NCBI GenBank assembly: GCA_014728085.1
Contig: WJMF01000050.1
Coordinates: forward strand, 1 to 49,654
Source of the DNA: Candidatus Zhuqueibacterota bacterium
GTDB taxonomy: Bacteria; Zhuqueibacterota; Zhuqueibacteria; Residuimicrobiales; Oceaniaggregativiventaceae
Direction of reading: 5' to 3'
DNA: 49,654 bases
The translations under genes were made by a program, and so were the position numbers. The notes under the pieces were generated by a model. That model was not told where the DNA came from. It saw nothing but the letters and a program-made list of their open reading frames with translations, and searched no databases. Shown here piece after piece: positions 8,673-17,316 of this stretch (positions within the stretch are counted from its first letter, which is position 1; the number at the start of each line of letters is the position of its first letter).

Positions 8673-10037
8673 ATGTCGTTGTTTACCGTATCCAAAAACA
8701 GCGGAGAACAACCTCTCTTGTTTAACCGCAGTTCTGCGATTATCTCTGTTCTCATCGCCACCTTTATTGTTCTGCTGTTTATCAATCTCGAAAATTATTC
8801 CTCCCTGAAAAATACAGGTCAACACCTCGAGCGCGCACTTAATGAGCGCTTGATTACAGCAGCCACATTGTCTTCGCAACTACTGGAAAGAGATCTGGAT
8901 GATCCGATAGACAGCTATAGCCGGACCCTGACCAGAATCACCCTCAATCGTATCAAATCCAAAAATGACCTGGAAGCAGCTTATATCATTGATCGATACG
9001 GAAACGTCATTATTGATGCCGATGTGGTCTATGAAAAGAATTTCCGACGCTCCTATATTCTACGCGACAGCCTGGCCATCAACACCGCTCTCGCCGGGCG
9101 TGTGGCAACGTCGCAGCTCTACTCGATGATGGGTTCCTTTTTTAAAAATGTCTACATAAACCTCAACCTGTCTGAGGAACATCCGCTGATATTGGTTCTC
9201 GAGGCCAATGCGGATTTTTTTGATATCCTGGAAAAATTTAAAAGCCGCTCTTTTATTATTGTTATAGAAAGCGTCTTGCTTTTTGCTCTTCTGCTTTTAT
9301 TCATCATGTGGGTATTGTCTCAGTTCCTGAAAACAGAAAACAAGCTGCAGCAATCAAAACGCCTTGCGGCTCTGGGACAAATGAGCGCAACGGTTGCACA
9401 TGAAATCAGAAATCCGCTTGGCATCATCAAAGCGACAACGGATATCCTGCACGAACGGTCACCCCGGGACACCAAAACAGCAGAACTGTATACGTTTATC
9501 AACGCTGAAATAAAAAGAATCAATATCCTGGTGAATGATTTTCTGTCATTATCGCGGGATCCGGATTTGAACTTGAAAAACAGAGATATCAGCACCACCA
9601 TACGGCAATCTTTTACTCAATTCAAAAACGAATATCCGGAGATATCCTTTGACCTGGAACTGGAGGAAAATATCTGTGTCCGGCATGATACGGATCGAAT
9701 ACACCAGGTACTGCTGAATTTATTCATCAATGCCGTCGACGCCTCGAAAGAAACAAAGCCCAAAATAAACCTCAATCTGTACAAGAAACTGATGCGCAAA
9801 AAAGAGTTTGCCTGCATAGAAATAATCGACAAGGGAGTCGGTATTACCGGTGATCCGGAAAAGCTATTTGAACCGTTTTATACCACCAAAAGCAAGGGGA
9901 CGGGGCTGGGGCTGTTCATCTGTCGCCGCATTATAGAATATCATGCAGGAACCATAACCGCTCACAAAATACCCAAAAGCGGTACAAAAATCGTGATACG
10001 TTTACCCGTAAGGGCAACGAGAGGAGAAAATGAATGA
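8673..10037 (+). CDS. Membrane sensor histidine kinase, NtrB/ZraS-like
   Basis: ATG at 8673 is preferred to the GTG at 8667 because AAAGG lies 5 nt before it. The 454-residue protein has a membrane segment near 22-42, a periplasmic sensor region of about 145 residues that I do not recognise, a second membrane segment near 190-215, a HisKA domain with the phospho-His motif VAHEIRNPLG, and a HATPase domain with the N box LLNLFINAVDA, DKGVG and the G-rich TGLGLFICRRI. There is no obvious HAMP linker. The architecture is that of kinases paired with sigma-54 activators; the next gene, overlapping by 4 nt (ATGA), is exactly such a regulator. The signal sensed is unknown. Confidence 0.93.
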   Translation: MSLFTVSKNSGEQPLLFNRSSAIISVLIATFIVLLFINLENYSSLKNTGQHLERALNERLITAATLSSQLLERDLDDPIDSYSRTLTRITLNRIKSKNDLEAAYIIDRYGNVIIDADVVYEKNFRRSYILRDSLAINTALAGRVATSQLYSMMGSFFKNVYINLNLSEEHPLILVLEANADFFDILEKFKSRSFIIVIESVLLFALLLLFIMWVLSQFLKTENKLQQSKRLAALGQMSATVAHEIRNPLGIIKATTDILHERSPRDTKTAELYTFINAEIKRINILVNDFLSLSRDPDLNLKNRDISTTIRQSFTQFKNEYPEISFDLELEENICVRHDTDRIHQVLLNLFINAVDASKETKPKINLNLYKKLMRKKEFACIEIIDKGVGITGDPEKLFEPFYTTKSKGTGLGLFICRRIIEYHAGTITAHKIPKSGTKIVIRLPVRATRGENE

Positions 10038-11380
10038 AAGCCCGTATTTTGATCATCGATGACGAAAAGCACATGTGCTCTGTTCTCAAAACCGCCCTGG
10101 AATCGGACAGGATAGATATCAGCGTCGCATACAGCGGTGAACAAGCACTATCCATTCTCGATGAACAGGAGTTCAGCATCGTGATCAGCGATATAAAAAT
10201 GCCGGGACTCAGCGGATTGGACATTTTAAAACGCATAAAAAAAGAACATCCTGCTACTGAAGTCTTGTTAATGACCGCCTATGCCGATGCTCAAACCGCT
10301 GTCGACGCCATGAAAAACGGTGCATATGATTATATCATAAAACCATTTGAAGTAGATGAACTCAGACATAAAGTACAAAACATCATACAAAAAACCGTTC
10401 TGGTGAGTGAAAATAAAAATCTGAAAGCAGAGTTGCAAAAGCGTTATTCTCTGGACAGAATAGTGGGGCGAAGCAGGGCGATGCAACGCGTCTATGAGCT
10501 GGTGGAAAAAGTGGCCAGAAGCGATGCAATCGTCCTGATTCGGGGAGAAAGCGGGACAGGCAAGGAAGTTGTGGCCCGGGCCATCCACAACCTGGGACAT
10601 CGGCGGGTCGAGCCCTTTGTGGCTGTAAATTGTGCCGCCCTGCCGGATACATTGCTGGAGAGTGAACTCTTTGGCCACGAAAAGGGCGCATTTACCGGTG
10701 CGGAAAAACGTAAACTCGGACGTTTTGAACTGGCACAGCAGGGAACCATTTTTCTCGATGAAATAGGCGATATCAACCAAACCACACAGATCAAATTGCT
10801 TCGCGTTTTGCAAAATCGTGAAATCGAAAGATTGGGAGGAGAAGAAACCATTCCCATCGAGGCGAGAACCATTGCAGCAACCAATCAGGACCTGGAAAAA
10901 GCGGTGCGGGAGAAAAAAATAAGAGAAGACCTCTATTATCGCATCAACGTGTTTCCGCTTTTTTTGCCCCCTTTACGGGATCGTAAAGAGGACATACCCG
11001 ACCTGGTCGGTCATTTTCTCGAAGAACAAAACGCAGAGGCGGATATCATAGGTCCCAAAACCATGACCTTCCTCATCGACTATGATTGGCCCGGCAATAT
11101 CCGGGAACTGGAAAACGTGATCAGACGCGCGTTGATCATGTCAGGCGGAGAAAATATCAAGACGGTCGATCTTCCACCGCATATCAGAGGCGAGGCTGAA
11201 ATGCCTCTGCCGGGTAATGTAGATGACATCCCAACCCTGAATGAGATGGAAAAACACATGATTCGCCGAGCCCTGGATAAAGCAGACGGCAATAAAACCA
11301 TGGCGGCAAACTTGCTCGGAATTACCCGTCGCCAGCTCTATTCCAAGATGGAACGGCTTTTCGGCGTATCGGATTTGTAA
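10034..11380 (+). CDS. Sigma-54-dependent response regulator, NtrC family
   Basis: The 448-residue protein has three parts. The receiver keeps all key residues: acidic pocket D9, D10, E11, phospho-acceptor D53 and IIKPFE. The AAA+ sigma-54 activation domain has Walker A GESGTGKE, the sigma-54-contact loop GAFTGA and RIREDLYYRINVFPL-type sensor blocks. The C-terminal Fis-type helix-turn-helix is ADGNKTMAANLLGITRRQLYSKM. It should bind enhancers and drive sigma-54 promoters when phosphorylated by the kinase encoded just upstream, with which it overlaps by 4 nt. No sigma-54 promoter was found inside this operon, so its targets are elsewhere or are not recognisable by eye. Confidence 0.96.
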   Translation: MKARILIIDDEKHMCSVLKTALESDRIDISVAYSGEQALSILDEQEFSIVISDIKMPGLSGLDILKRIKKEHPATEVLLMTAYADAQTAVDAMKNGAYDYIIKPFEVDELRHKVQNIIQKTVLVSENKNLKAELQKRYSLDRIVGRSRAMQRVYELVEKVARSDAIVLIRGESGTGKEVVARAIHNLGHRRVEPFVAVNCAALPDTLLESELFGHEKGAFTGAEKRKLGRFELAQQGTIFLDEIGDINQTTQIKLLRVLQNREIERLGGEETIPIEARTIAATNQDLEKAVREKKIREDLYYRINVFPLFLPPLRDRKEDIPDLVGHFLEEQNAEADIIGPKTMTFLIDYDWPGNIRELENVIRRALIMSGGENIKTVDLPPHIRGEAEMPLPGNVDDIPTLNEMEKHMIRRALDKADGNKTMAANLLGITRRQLYSKMERLFGVSDL

Positions 11381-11393
11381 ACGGGTACTATGC

Positions 11394-11458
11394 TGGTGAT
11401 ATGACCACCTTTTCCCGATAATTTTGGGCATATCACCATGTTGGTGAAATGCCCAAAA
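11394..11458 (+). promoter_or_regulatory. Leader region with two mutually exclusive hairpins upstream of the HU gene
   Basis: Three related segments occur in a row: TGGTGATATG (11394-11403), CATATCACCA (11429-11438) and TGGTGAAATG (11442-11451). Segment 2 pairs perfectly over 10 bp with segment 1. It also pairs with segment 3 in a longer 17-bp stem (11422-11438 with 11442-11458, one mismatch, TGT loop). The two structures cannot coexist. No U-tract follows the second stem, so it is not a standard terminator. It may control mRNA stability, processing or translation, or be a protein site. The whole leader from 11381 to 11611 (231 nt) shows no convincing gene. Confidence 0.5.
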
Positions 11459-11611
11459 ACCCCCGCCCAAACAAAAAACCCTTCTAAAAAAATAACAACT
11501 AAACACTTAAGCCTCTTCCTTGATTCTGCCTCAATAAACCTGTATTTAGGCACAGGGTTTGCAGAAGGTATAAATGAATATATAAAGGGATTGCAGGAGG
11601 GGAATAATAGC

Positions 11612-11899
11612 TTGAATACGTCTGCGATAATAAAAGAGTTGTCGTTGCGGTTGCAAAAACCACAAAACGAAACCAAAACGCTTTTGGATACGACACTTGA
11701 CGTTTTCAAAAAGACCCTCGGTAAAAACAGGGGAGTCATCCTGCAAAATTTTGGTTCCTTTTACATCAAAAAACGGGAGCGACGGAAAGGTTTTAATCCA
11801 CTCAATAACAGTTATATTATACTGCCTCCCAAGATGGTGCTCGTTTTTAAACCCAGCTCCGCTTTGAAAGAAAAAGTAAAGAACCGGAGGGTGGAATGA
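11612..11899 (+). CDS. Small HU/IHF-type DNA-binding protein (TTG start)
   Basis: The open frame extends upstream to an ATG at 11438, but that ATG lies in the loop of a strong hairpin and the first 58 residues resemble nothing. TTG at 11612 has AGGAGGGG (11596-11603) 8 nt before it and gives a 95-residue protein, the normal HU length. It starts MNTSAIIKELS, has the helical dimerisation half, then the saddle motif NFGSFYIKKRERRKGFNP and the IILPPKMVLVFKPS arm and return strand. Such proteins bend and bind duplex DNA as dimers. The next gene starts within its stop codon (ATGA), and encodes another HU domain, so a heterodimer between the two is plausible. Sequence is divergent from classical HU; the DNA-intercalating Pro of the arm is not certain. 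Confidence 0.75.
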   Translation: MNTSAIIKELSLRLQKPQNETKTLLDTTLDVFKKTLGKNRGVILQNFGSFYIKKRERRKGFNPLNNSYIILPPKMVLVFKPSSALKEKVKNRRVE

Positions 11900-12681
11900 A
11901 CGAGACCATAACCAAACAACAATTATGCGACAGGATCGCAAAACGGGCCGGCTGTTCAAAACAGCTCGCTCATGAGATCGTTGACGAGTTACCCGATATT
12001 ATCGAAAAAGGTTTATACGAAGACGGACAGGTGCGACTCGCGGGTTTGGGAACCTGGAAATTAAAGTGGATGGAATCAAGAGAAGGCCGAAATCCGCAGA
12101 CCGGTGAAAGTTTGATCATCCCCGCGCACAGCAAAGTTATATTTCGGCCGGAAAAATCGTTACGTGAATATATCAACAGAAAATATAAACACCTTAAAGC
12201 AAGAGAATTAAATGCCGGACAGGCGGAGAAATGGGACGAAAAAGAAAAGAATAGAAAAGGCTGGTACTGGATCGCAGCTGCGTCCGTGGTCATTGTTCTG
12301 CTGCTCATCGTTTGTCCCGGCCGGCAAGAAAACCAATCGCTCGAGCCGTCGCAAAGCATAGCTGCTGATAAAACGACGCAAAGCAATAACAGCGGCGTAC
12401 AGGAAAACGTAACCGTCGCCGGGCAAAAAAGCATAAAAAACACAACCGTTGCCATGACGACCCCGGCTCCTGAAGGTAAAACACCGTTGGCAAACAAAAC
12501 AACCCATGTGGTGGAAAAAGGCGACAACCTCTGGAACCTGTCCGACAAATACTATGATAATCATTTTTTATGGCCCAAAATATATCGCAGCAATACAGAA
12601 AAAATCAATGATCCCAATTTGATCTATCCGGGATGGAATCTCTCCATCCCGGAAACAAAGTCCCCTCGTAATGGGGGGTGA
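11896..12681 (+). CDS. HU DNA-binding domain fused to a membrane segment and a LysM domain
   Basis: The 261-residue protein joins three parts. Residues 1-92 are a good HU domain with GLGTWKLKWMESREGRNPQTGE and the IPAHSKVIFRPEKSLREYI strand. Residues 122-141 are a single hydrophobic membrane segment (WYWIAAASVVIVLLLIV) flanked on the inside by a charged linker. Residues 145-200 are a Ser/Thr/Asn-rich spacer, and 202-251 a LysM domain (THVVEKGDNLWNLSDKYY...). With the N-terminus inside, DNA binding is cytoplasmic and peptidoglycan binding is periplasmic. HU-SPOR fusions are known in Bacteroidota; I do not recall a characterised HU-LysM one. It overlaps the small HU gene by 4 nt and ends the operon. 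Function as a DNA-to-wall tether is inference. Confidence 0.88.
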   Translation: MNETITKQQLCDRIAKRAGCSKQLAHEIVDELPDIIEKGLYEDGQVRLAGLGTWKLKWMESREGRNPQTGESLIIPAHSKVIFRPEKSLREYINRKYKHLKARELNAGQAEKWDEKEKNRKGWYWIAAASVVIVLLLIVCPGRQENQSLEPSQSIAADKTTQSNNSGVQENVTVAGQKSIKNTTVAMTTPAPEGKTPLANKTTHVVEKGDNLWNLSDKYYDNHFLWPKIYRSNTEKINDPNLIYPGWNLSIPETKSPRNGG

Positions 12682-12709
12682 AGCCCAAAGCCCCCCGTCC
12701 GTCCCCCAG

Positions 12710-12743
12710 GAAAGAGCTCGGTTATCCGAGCTCTTTCTGTTTC
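12710..12743 (+). terminator. Rho-independent terminator after the HU-LysM gene
   Basis: A perfect 12-bp stem (GAAAGAGCTCGG at 12710-12721 with CCGAGCTCTTTC at 12726-12737) closes on a TTAT loop and is followed by a T-rich but interrupted tail. It lies 29 nt after the HU-LysM stop codon and closes the GT9 to HU-LysM operon. The stem is symmetric in base content and could also work in the other direction. Confidence 0.85.
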
Positions 12744-12849
12744 CGGCCTGCAAAATCACAGCCCCAAAACCACCATCAAACATCGATACGATTTTCCTGC
12801 TTCAAGATCACCCGACAGTAGCCCCCTCCGCCAGGCAGACACATAAAAC

Positions 12850-12878
12850 TTGATTTAATGCAATCCTCTTTTTATATT
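12850..12878 (+). promoter_or_regulatory. Sigma-70-like promoter for the FAD/Fe-S oxidoreductase gene
   Basis: TTGATT at 12850-12855, a 17-nt spacer and TATATT at 12873-12878. Transcription would begin near 12885, about 50 nt before the ATG at 12934, and beyond the terminator of the previous operon. Confidence 0.6.
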
Positions 12879-12933
12879 TATCGATAGTTTTCAAACCAGC
12901 CTGTCCGGCACGTTTTAAACGGAGAATTTGACC

Positions 12934-15789
12934 ATGTCTCTACAGGAATTAAAAAATCAATTTGGAAATCGCATAAAGACCGATGACCTTACGCGATATA
13001 GCTACGCTCGTGACGCCAGTTTATACCGTATGATTCCCCGGGCGCTTGTCCGGCCAGGCGATGAGCAGGAAATTATCGCTCTCTTTGACTATTGCCGAAA
13101 AACAAAAACCCCTTTAACCTTTCGCGCTGCAGGTACGTCGCTGTCCGGGCAGGCAATTACCGATTCTCTTCTTGTCGAGATTAATCAGCACTGGCGGGAT
13201 TATTCAATTTCGCCGAATGCAAAGAGCATTACGCTGCAACCGGGAGTGGTCGGCGGTCACGCCAATATGTACCTCGCCCCCTACAACCGGGTCATTGGTC
13301 CCGACCCGGCCTCACTGGCGTCCTGTTTTATCGGCGGTATTGTCGCCAACAATGCCAGCGGAATGAGTTGCGGCGTGAAGGGAAATTCAGCCCATACCCT
13401 CAAATCCATGCGGGTTGTTTTAACCAACGGCGCCATAATAGATACGGCTGATCCAAAAAGCGATGAAATTTTCAAGGAAAAAGCACCGGCCATATACCAG
13501 GGATTACTGGATATCAAATCCGACATCGAGTCAAACGCCGAACTGAAGCAAAGAATAAGCGATAAATTTTCGCGCAAAAACACAACAGGGTATTCGCTAA
13601 ACGCTTTTGTCGATTTCGTCAAGCCGGTGGATATTCTGACTCAATTGATGGTGGGTTCCGAGGGCACGCTTGGATTCATATCCAGCGTTACCCTGCATAC
13701 GTTTGAGGACAAACCCCACAAAGCAACCGCCCTGTTGTTATTCGAAACCATTGAAGATGCGGCAAATGCTGTTTTTCTGCTCAAGGAAACAGGGGCCGCG
13801 GCACTGGAAATCATGGACCGGGCTGCTCTGCGATCAGTGGAAAATGAAAAGGGAATGCCGAAAGAACTTGGAAATTGCCCGCCGACAGCCGCAGCACTGC
13901 TGTGTGAATACCAAAGCTCTTTGAAACAGGAGCTGGAAGAAAAAATCAGGGCCGGACGCAAAACACTGGAAAAACTGAAATTGCTTTATCCTGCCGATTT
14001 TACCTCCGATGAAAAACGGCGTACGCTCTATTGGCAGGTACGTAAAGGACTTTTTCCTTCTGTCGGTGCCATGCGTCGCAAAGGGACGACCGTTATCATC
14101 GAAGACCTGGGATTTCGCCTTAAAGACCTTGCCCCGGCTATCCTGGATCTGCAAAAATTATTTACAAAACACCGGTACGATGATGCCATTATTTTCGGTC
14201 ACACCGAAGCCGGTAATATTCACTTTGTGCTGTCGCTCGAATTTTCCACCGCTCAAAGTATCGAACAGTATAATCATTTTATGAAAGATGTTGTTGACCT
14301 GACGGTTACAAAGTATGACGGTGCACTGAAAACAGAACACGGTACAGGACGGAACATGGCGCCGTTTGTCGAAACCGAATGGGGAAAAGAGGCAACAGCA
14401 TTGAAACGCAGGATCAAGAACTTGCTCGATCCTGAGCATATACTCAATCCTGATGTAATCATTACCAATGACGAAAACCTGCATCTGAAAAATCTAAAAC
14501 CTGTCCCTGTTGTTCACGACCTTGTCGACACCTGTATCGAGTGCGGTTTTTGTGAAGTTTGGTGTCCTTCCAAAGATATCACCATGACGCCGCGGCGACG
14601 CATCGCCACGTTACGGGAGATCAACCTGTTACAACAAGGCAGCGATTCAGACCGCAACATTGCCAAAATTTTGCAAAAAGGATACCGCTACGACGGCGTC
14701 GACAGCTGTGCCGTAGATGGATTGTGCGCCATGGGATGCCCGGTCAAGATTGACACAGGTGATCTTGTTCGCTATTTTCGCCAACAAAATCATGGCGGCT
14801 TTGGCAATAAAATCGCCATCTGGACAGTGAATCATTTTTCCGGTATCGTAACCGGTCTCAGACATGGCTTGAATATGGCCGGCTTTGTCTCTTCCATCAT
14901 CGGACGCAAAACCTTTGCCACGCTGTTCGGGCTGGTGAGAAAAATTTCCTTCAACTCTATTCCCGCCTGGAATATCTATATGCCCGGGGGAGGAAAAAAA
15001 TTACCCCTGCCACCTCAATTGAACAATCCAGGACATAAAGTCGTCTATTTTCCCTCCTGCCTGAGCCGCGGTATGGGATCGATAAAAGATGAAATCTATG
15101 AACAATCGGTACCGGAAGCGCTTTTACAGGTGTGTGAAAAGGCCGGCATCGAGCTACTCTATCCCGAAAATATCGACGACCTCTGTTGCGGCACGCCGTA
15201 TTCTTCAAAGGGATTTCAACCGGCCTTTTATGCGATGGCCAAACGGGTTGTTGAAAGCCTCTATGACGCCACGCAGCAGGGGCAATTACCTGTTATTATC
15301 GATACGTCACCCTGTACCTACAAGGTAAAAATGTATGGCAATCTCCTGAATGATCCGGCGTTACTCGAAAAATGGCAGGTCTTGAAAATCCTGGATATTG
15401 TGGAATTCTTGCACGATTATGTTTTGCCCTGTATCGATATTACGCCTCTTCCCGGAACGGCTGTATTGCATCCGACTTGTTCCAACGTTAAAATGGAATT
15501 GAGTGAAAAAATGCTCAACATCGCCCGTGCCTGTGCCGCAGACGCCGTTATACCGGACCACCACGGATGCTGTGGCTTTGCCGGAGACCGGGGCATGCTG
15601 GTGCCTGAACTGACCGCCAGCGCAACCCGACGAGAGGCAAACGACGTTGAAACGATTGCAGCCAGTGCCGGTCATTTTTCTACCAGCCGCACCTGTGAGG
15701 TGGGTATGTCTTCCGCGACAGGAATGACCTATTCATCCATCGTTCATCTTTTGAATAAATCTTCAAACCCCAAAACAGAGCAGGCATAA
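12934..15789 (+). CDS. FAD-binding oxidoreductase fused to 4Fe-4S and cysteine-rich CCG domains (GlcD-GlpC type)
   Basis: The ATG at 12934 is preferred to TTG 12928; GGAG lies 9 nt before it. The 951-residue protein has a VAO/PCMH-type FAD domain (FRAAGTSLSGQA, PGVVGG, GGIVANNASGMSCGVKGN; about 1-250), an FAD-oxidase C-terminal domain (to about 520, with GHTEAGNIHFV and ALKTEHGTGRNMAPF), a two-cluster ferredoxin region (CIECGFCEVWCPS and CAVDGLCAMGCP, about 535-610) and two cysteine-rich CCG domains (CCGTPYSSKG, CCGFAGDRG). This single-chain layout is that of D-lactate or 2-hydroxyacid dehydrogenases feeding electrons to the quinone pool. D-lactate is the likeliest substrate but glycolate or another hydroxyacid is possible. 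It has its own promoter and stands as the first gene before the UDP-glucose dehydrogenase. Confidence 0.92.
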   Translation: MSLQELKNQFGNRIKTDDLTRYSYARDASLYRMIPRALVRPGDEQEIIALFDYCRKTKTPLTFRAAGTSLSGQAITDSLLVEINQHWRDYSISPNAKSITLQPGVVGGHANMYLAPYNRVIGPDPASLASCFIGGIVANNASGMSCGVKGNSAHTLKSMRVVLTNGAIIDTADPKSDEIFKEKAPAIYQGLLDIKSDIESNAELKQRISDKFSRKNTTGYSLNAFVDFVKPVDILTQLMVGSEGTLGFISSVTLHTFEDKPHKATALLLFETIEDAANAVFLLKETGAAALEIMDRAALRSVENEKGMPKELGNCPPTAAALLCEYQSSLKQELEEKIRAGRKTLEKLKLLYPADFTSDEKRRTLYWQVRKGLFPSVGAMRRKGTTVIIEDLGFRLKDLAPAILDLQKLFTKHRYDDAIIFGHTEAGNIHFVLSLEFSTAQSIEQYNHFMKDVVDLTVTKYDGALKTEHGTGRNMAPFVETEWGKEATALKRRIKNLLDPEHILNPDVIITNDENLHLKNLKPVPVVHDLVDTCIECGFCEVWCPSKDITMTPRRRIATLREINLLQQGSDSDRNIAKILQKGYRYDGVDSCAVDGLCAMGCPVKIDTGDLVRYFRQQNHGGFGNKIAIWTVNHFSGIVTGLRHGLNMAGFVSSIIGRKTFATLFGLVRKISFNSIPAWNIYMPGGGKKLPLPPQLNNPGHKVVYFPSCLSRGMGSIKDEIYEQSVPEALLQVCEKAGIELLYPENIDDLCCGTPYSSKGFQPAFYAMAKRVVESLYDATQQGQLPVIIDTSPCTYKVKMYGNLLNDPALLEKWQVLKILDIVEFLHDYVLPCIDITPLPGTAVLHPTCSNVKMELSEKMLNIARACAADAVIPDHHGCCGFAGDRGMLVPELTASATRREANDVETIAASAGHFSTSRTCEVGMSSATGMTYSSIVHLLNKSSNPKTEQA

Positions 15790-15853
15790 AAAGTGTTTCG
15801 CTTTCAAAAAGGATATAAGCAAAACAATGCCCAACAATCTGACAGGAGCATTC

Positions 15854-17239
15854 ATGAGCGAAAAAAAATATGAAAAAAAAATAACCTGTATTGGTGCCGG
15901 TTATGTGGGAGGGCCGACCATGGCCATGATCGCTGCCAAGTGTCCTCAATATAAAGTTACGGTTGTCGATATCAACAAGGAAAAAATAAAGGCCTGGCAA
16001 ACGGACCAATTACCGATATTTGAACCCGGACTGTTAGAGGTTGTCAAAAGCGCTCGCGATCGTAACCTCTTTTTTTCCAATGAAATAGATGCCGCTATCG
16101 ATGAATCGGAGATTATTTTTGTTTCGGTCAACACCCCGACCAAGATGTTCGGGCAGGGAGCGGGAAAAACCGCTGATCTTCAGTACTGGGAAAAAACCGC
16201 CCGTGATATCCTCCGCGTCGCAAAATCCGATAAAATCATTGTAGAGAAAAGCACTCTGCCGGTCAGAACCTCTGTTGCAATGGAAAGAATTCTGAACGCA
16301 AATGAAAAAGGTATCCACTTTGAAGTTATTTCCAATCCGGAATTTCTCGCCGAGGGTACCGCGGTCTCCGACCTCGAGTCACCGGACCGTGTTCTTGTCG
16401 GCTCCAGAGAAACACCGCCGGGATTAAAAGCGAGGCAGGAAATTGTCGATATTTTTGCCAACTGGGTCCCTGCGGAAAAAATCATCACCAGCGACACCTG
16501 GAGTTCGGAACTATCCAAACTGGTTGCCAATGCCTTTCTGGCACAGAGAATATCCTCAATAAATTCAATTTCTGCTCTCTGTGAAAGAACGGAAGCAGAT
16601 ATCTCGATGGTTTCCAAAGCCATCGGCAGCGACAGGAGAATCGGAGCGAAATTTTTAAATGCGAGTGTCGGCTTTGGCGGTTCCTGTTTTAAGAAAGATA
16701 TCCTCAATTTGGTCTATATCTGCGAATATTATGGGTTGCCCCAGGTTGCCGAATACTGGGAAAATGTGGTAAAAATCAATCAGTACCAGGAAGAGCGGTT
16801 TGTGCAAAACATGATCAATACCATGTTCAACACCATTGCCGGAAAACGCGTCGCCCTGTTCGGCTTTGCCTTTAAAGCCAATACCGGTGATACCAGAGAA
16901 TCCCCTGCCATCTTTATTACCAGAAAACTGGTTGAAGAGCAAGCCGATGTGGTGATAACGGATCCACAAGCCCTGTCCAATGCAAAAGAAGACCTTGCCG
17001 ATATCATTCAAAAGGTCACTCTGGAACCGGATCCCTACAAGGCAGCTCTGGGTGCGCATGCAATTGCAATTATTACAGAATGGGAAGAATACAAAGGGTT
17101 GGATTATACTAAAATATTCAACGTTATGGAAAAGCCCGCCTTTGTATTTGACGGGCGCAATATACTGCAGCATAAACAGATTTTTGATATCGGATTTAAT
17201 GTTTATCCTATTGGCAAGCCCGGATTATCTCATCTATAG
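15854..17239 (+). CDS. ugd: UDP-glucose 6-dehydrogenase, eukaryotic type
   Basis: ATG at 15854 is chosen because AGGAG lies 6 nt upstream; an in-frame ATG at 15827 lacks a site. The 461-residue enzyme has the NAD site CIGAGYVGGPTMAMIA, EKSTLPVRTS, SNPEFLAEGTAV, the domain hinge ELSKLVANAFLAQRISS and the catalytic-Cys loop GFGGSCFKKD (Cys near 278), then FGFAFKANTGDTRES. It oxidises UDP-glucose to UDP-glucuronate with two NAD+. Blocks such as IGAGYVGGPT, KIKAWQTDQLPIFEPGL and AQRISSINSISALCE follow the animal and plant enzymes rather than the usual bacterial Ugd. It complements the glucuronokinase at 4.2 kb. Confidence 0.95.
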   Translation: MSEKKYEKKITCIGAGYVGGPTMAMIAAKCPQYKVTVVDINKEKIKAWQTDQLPIFEPGLLEVVKSARDRNLFFSNEIDAAIDESEIIFVSVNTPTKMFGQGAGKTADLQYWEKTARDILRVAKSDKIIVEKSTLPVRTSVAMERILNANEKGIHFEVISNPEFLAEGTAVSDLESPDRVLVGSRETPPGLKARQEIVDIFANWVPAEKIITSDTWSSELSKLVANAFLAQRISSINSISALCERTEADISMVSKAIGSDRRIGAKFLNASVGFGGSCFKKDILNLVYICEYYGLPQVAEYWENVVKINQYQEERFVQNMINTMFNTIAGKRVALFGFAFKANTGDTRESPAIFITRKLVEEQADVVITDPQALSNAKEDLADIIQKVTLEPDPYKAALGAHAIAIITEWEEYKGLDYTKIFNVMEKPAFVFDGRNILQHKQIFDIGFNVYPIGKPGLSHL

Positions 17240-17316
17240 GATAGACATCCCCTCGTACCGCAGCAGCAAAACCTTCTGATATTTTGATAGCGCAGCGGTT
17301 TTTTGTTCAAACCGGC

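Noticed and set aside
17240-17316. A terminator between ugd and the PiT gene (AAAACC ... GGTTTTTTG)
   Set aside because: Only a 6-bp stem with a long loop can be drawn, too weak to report as a feature.
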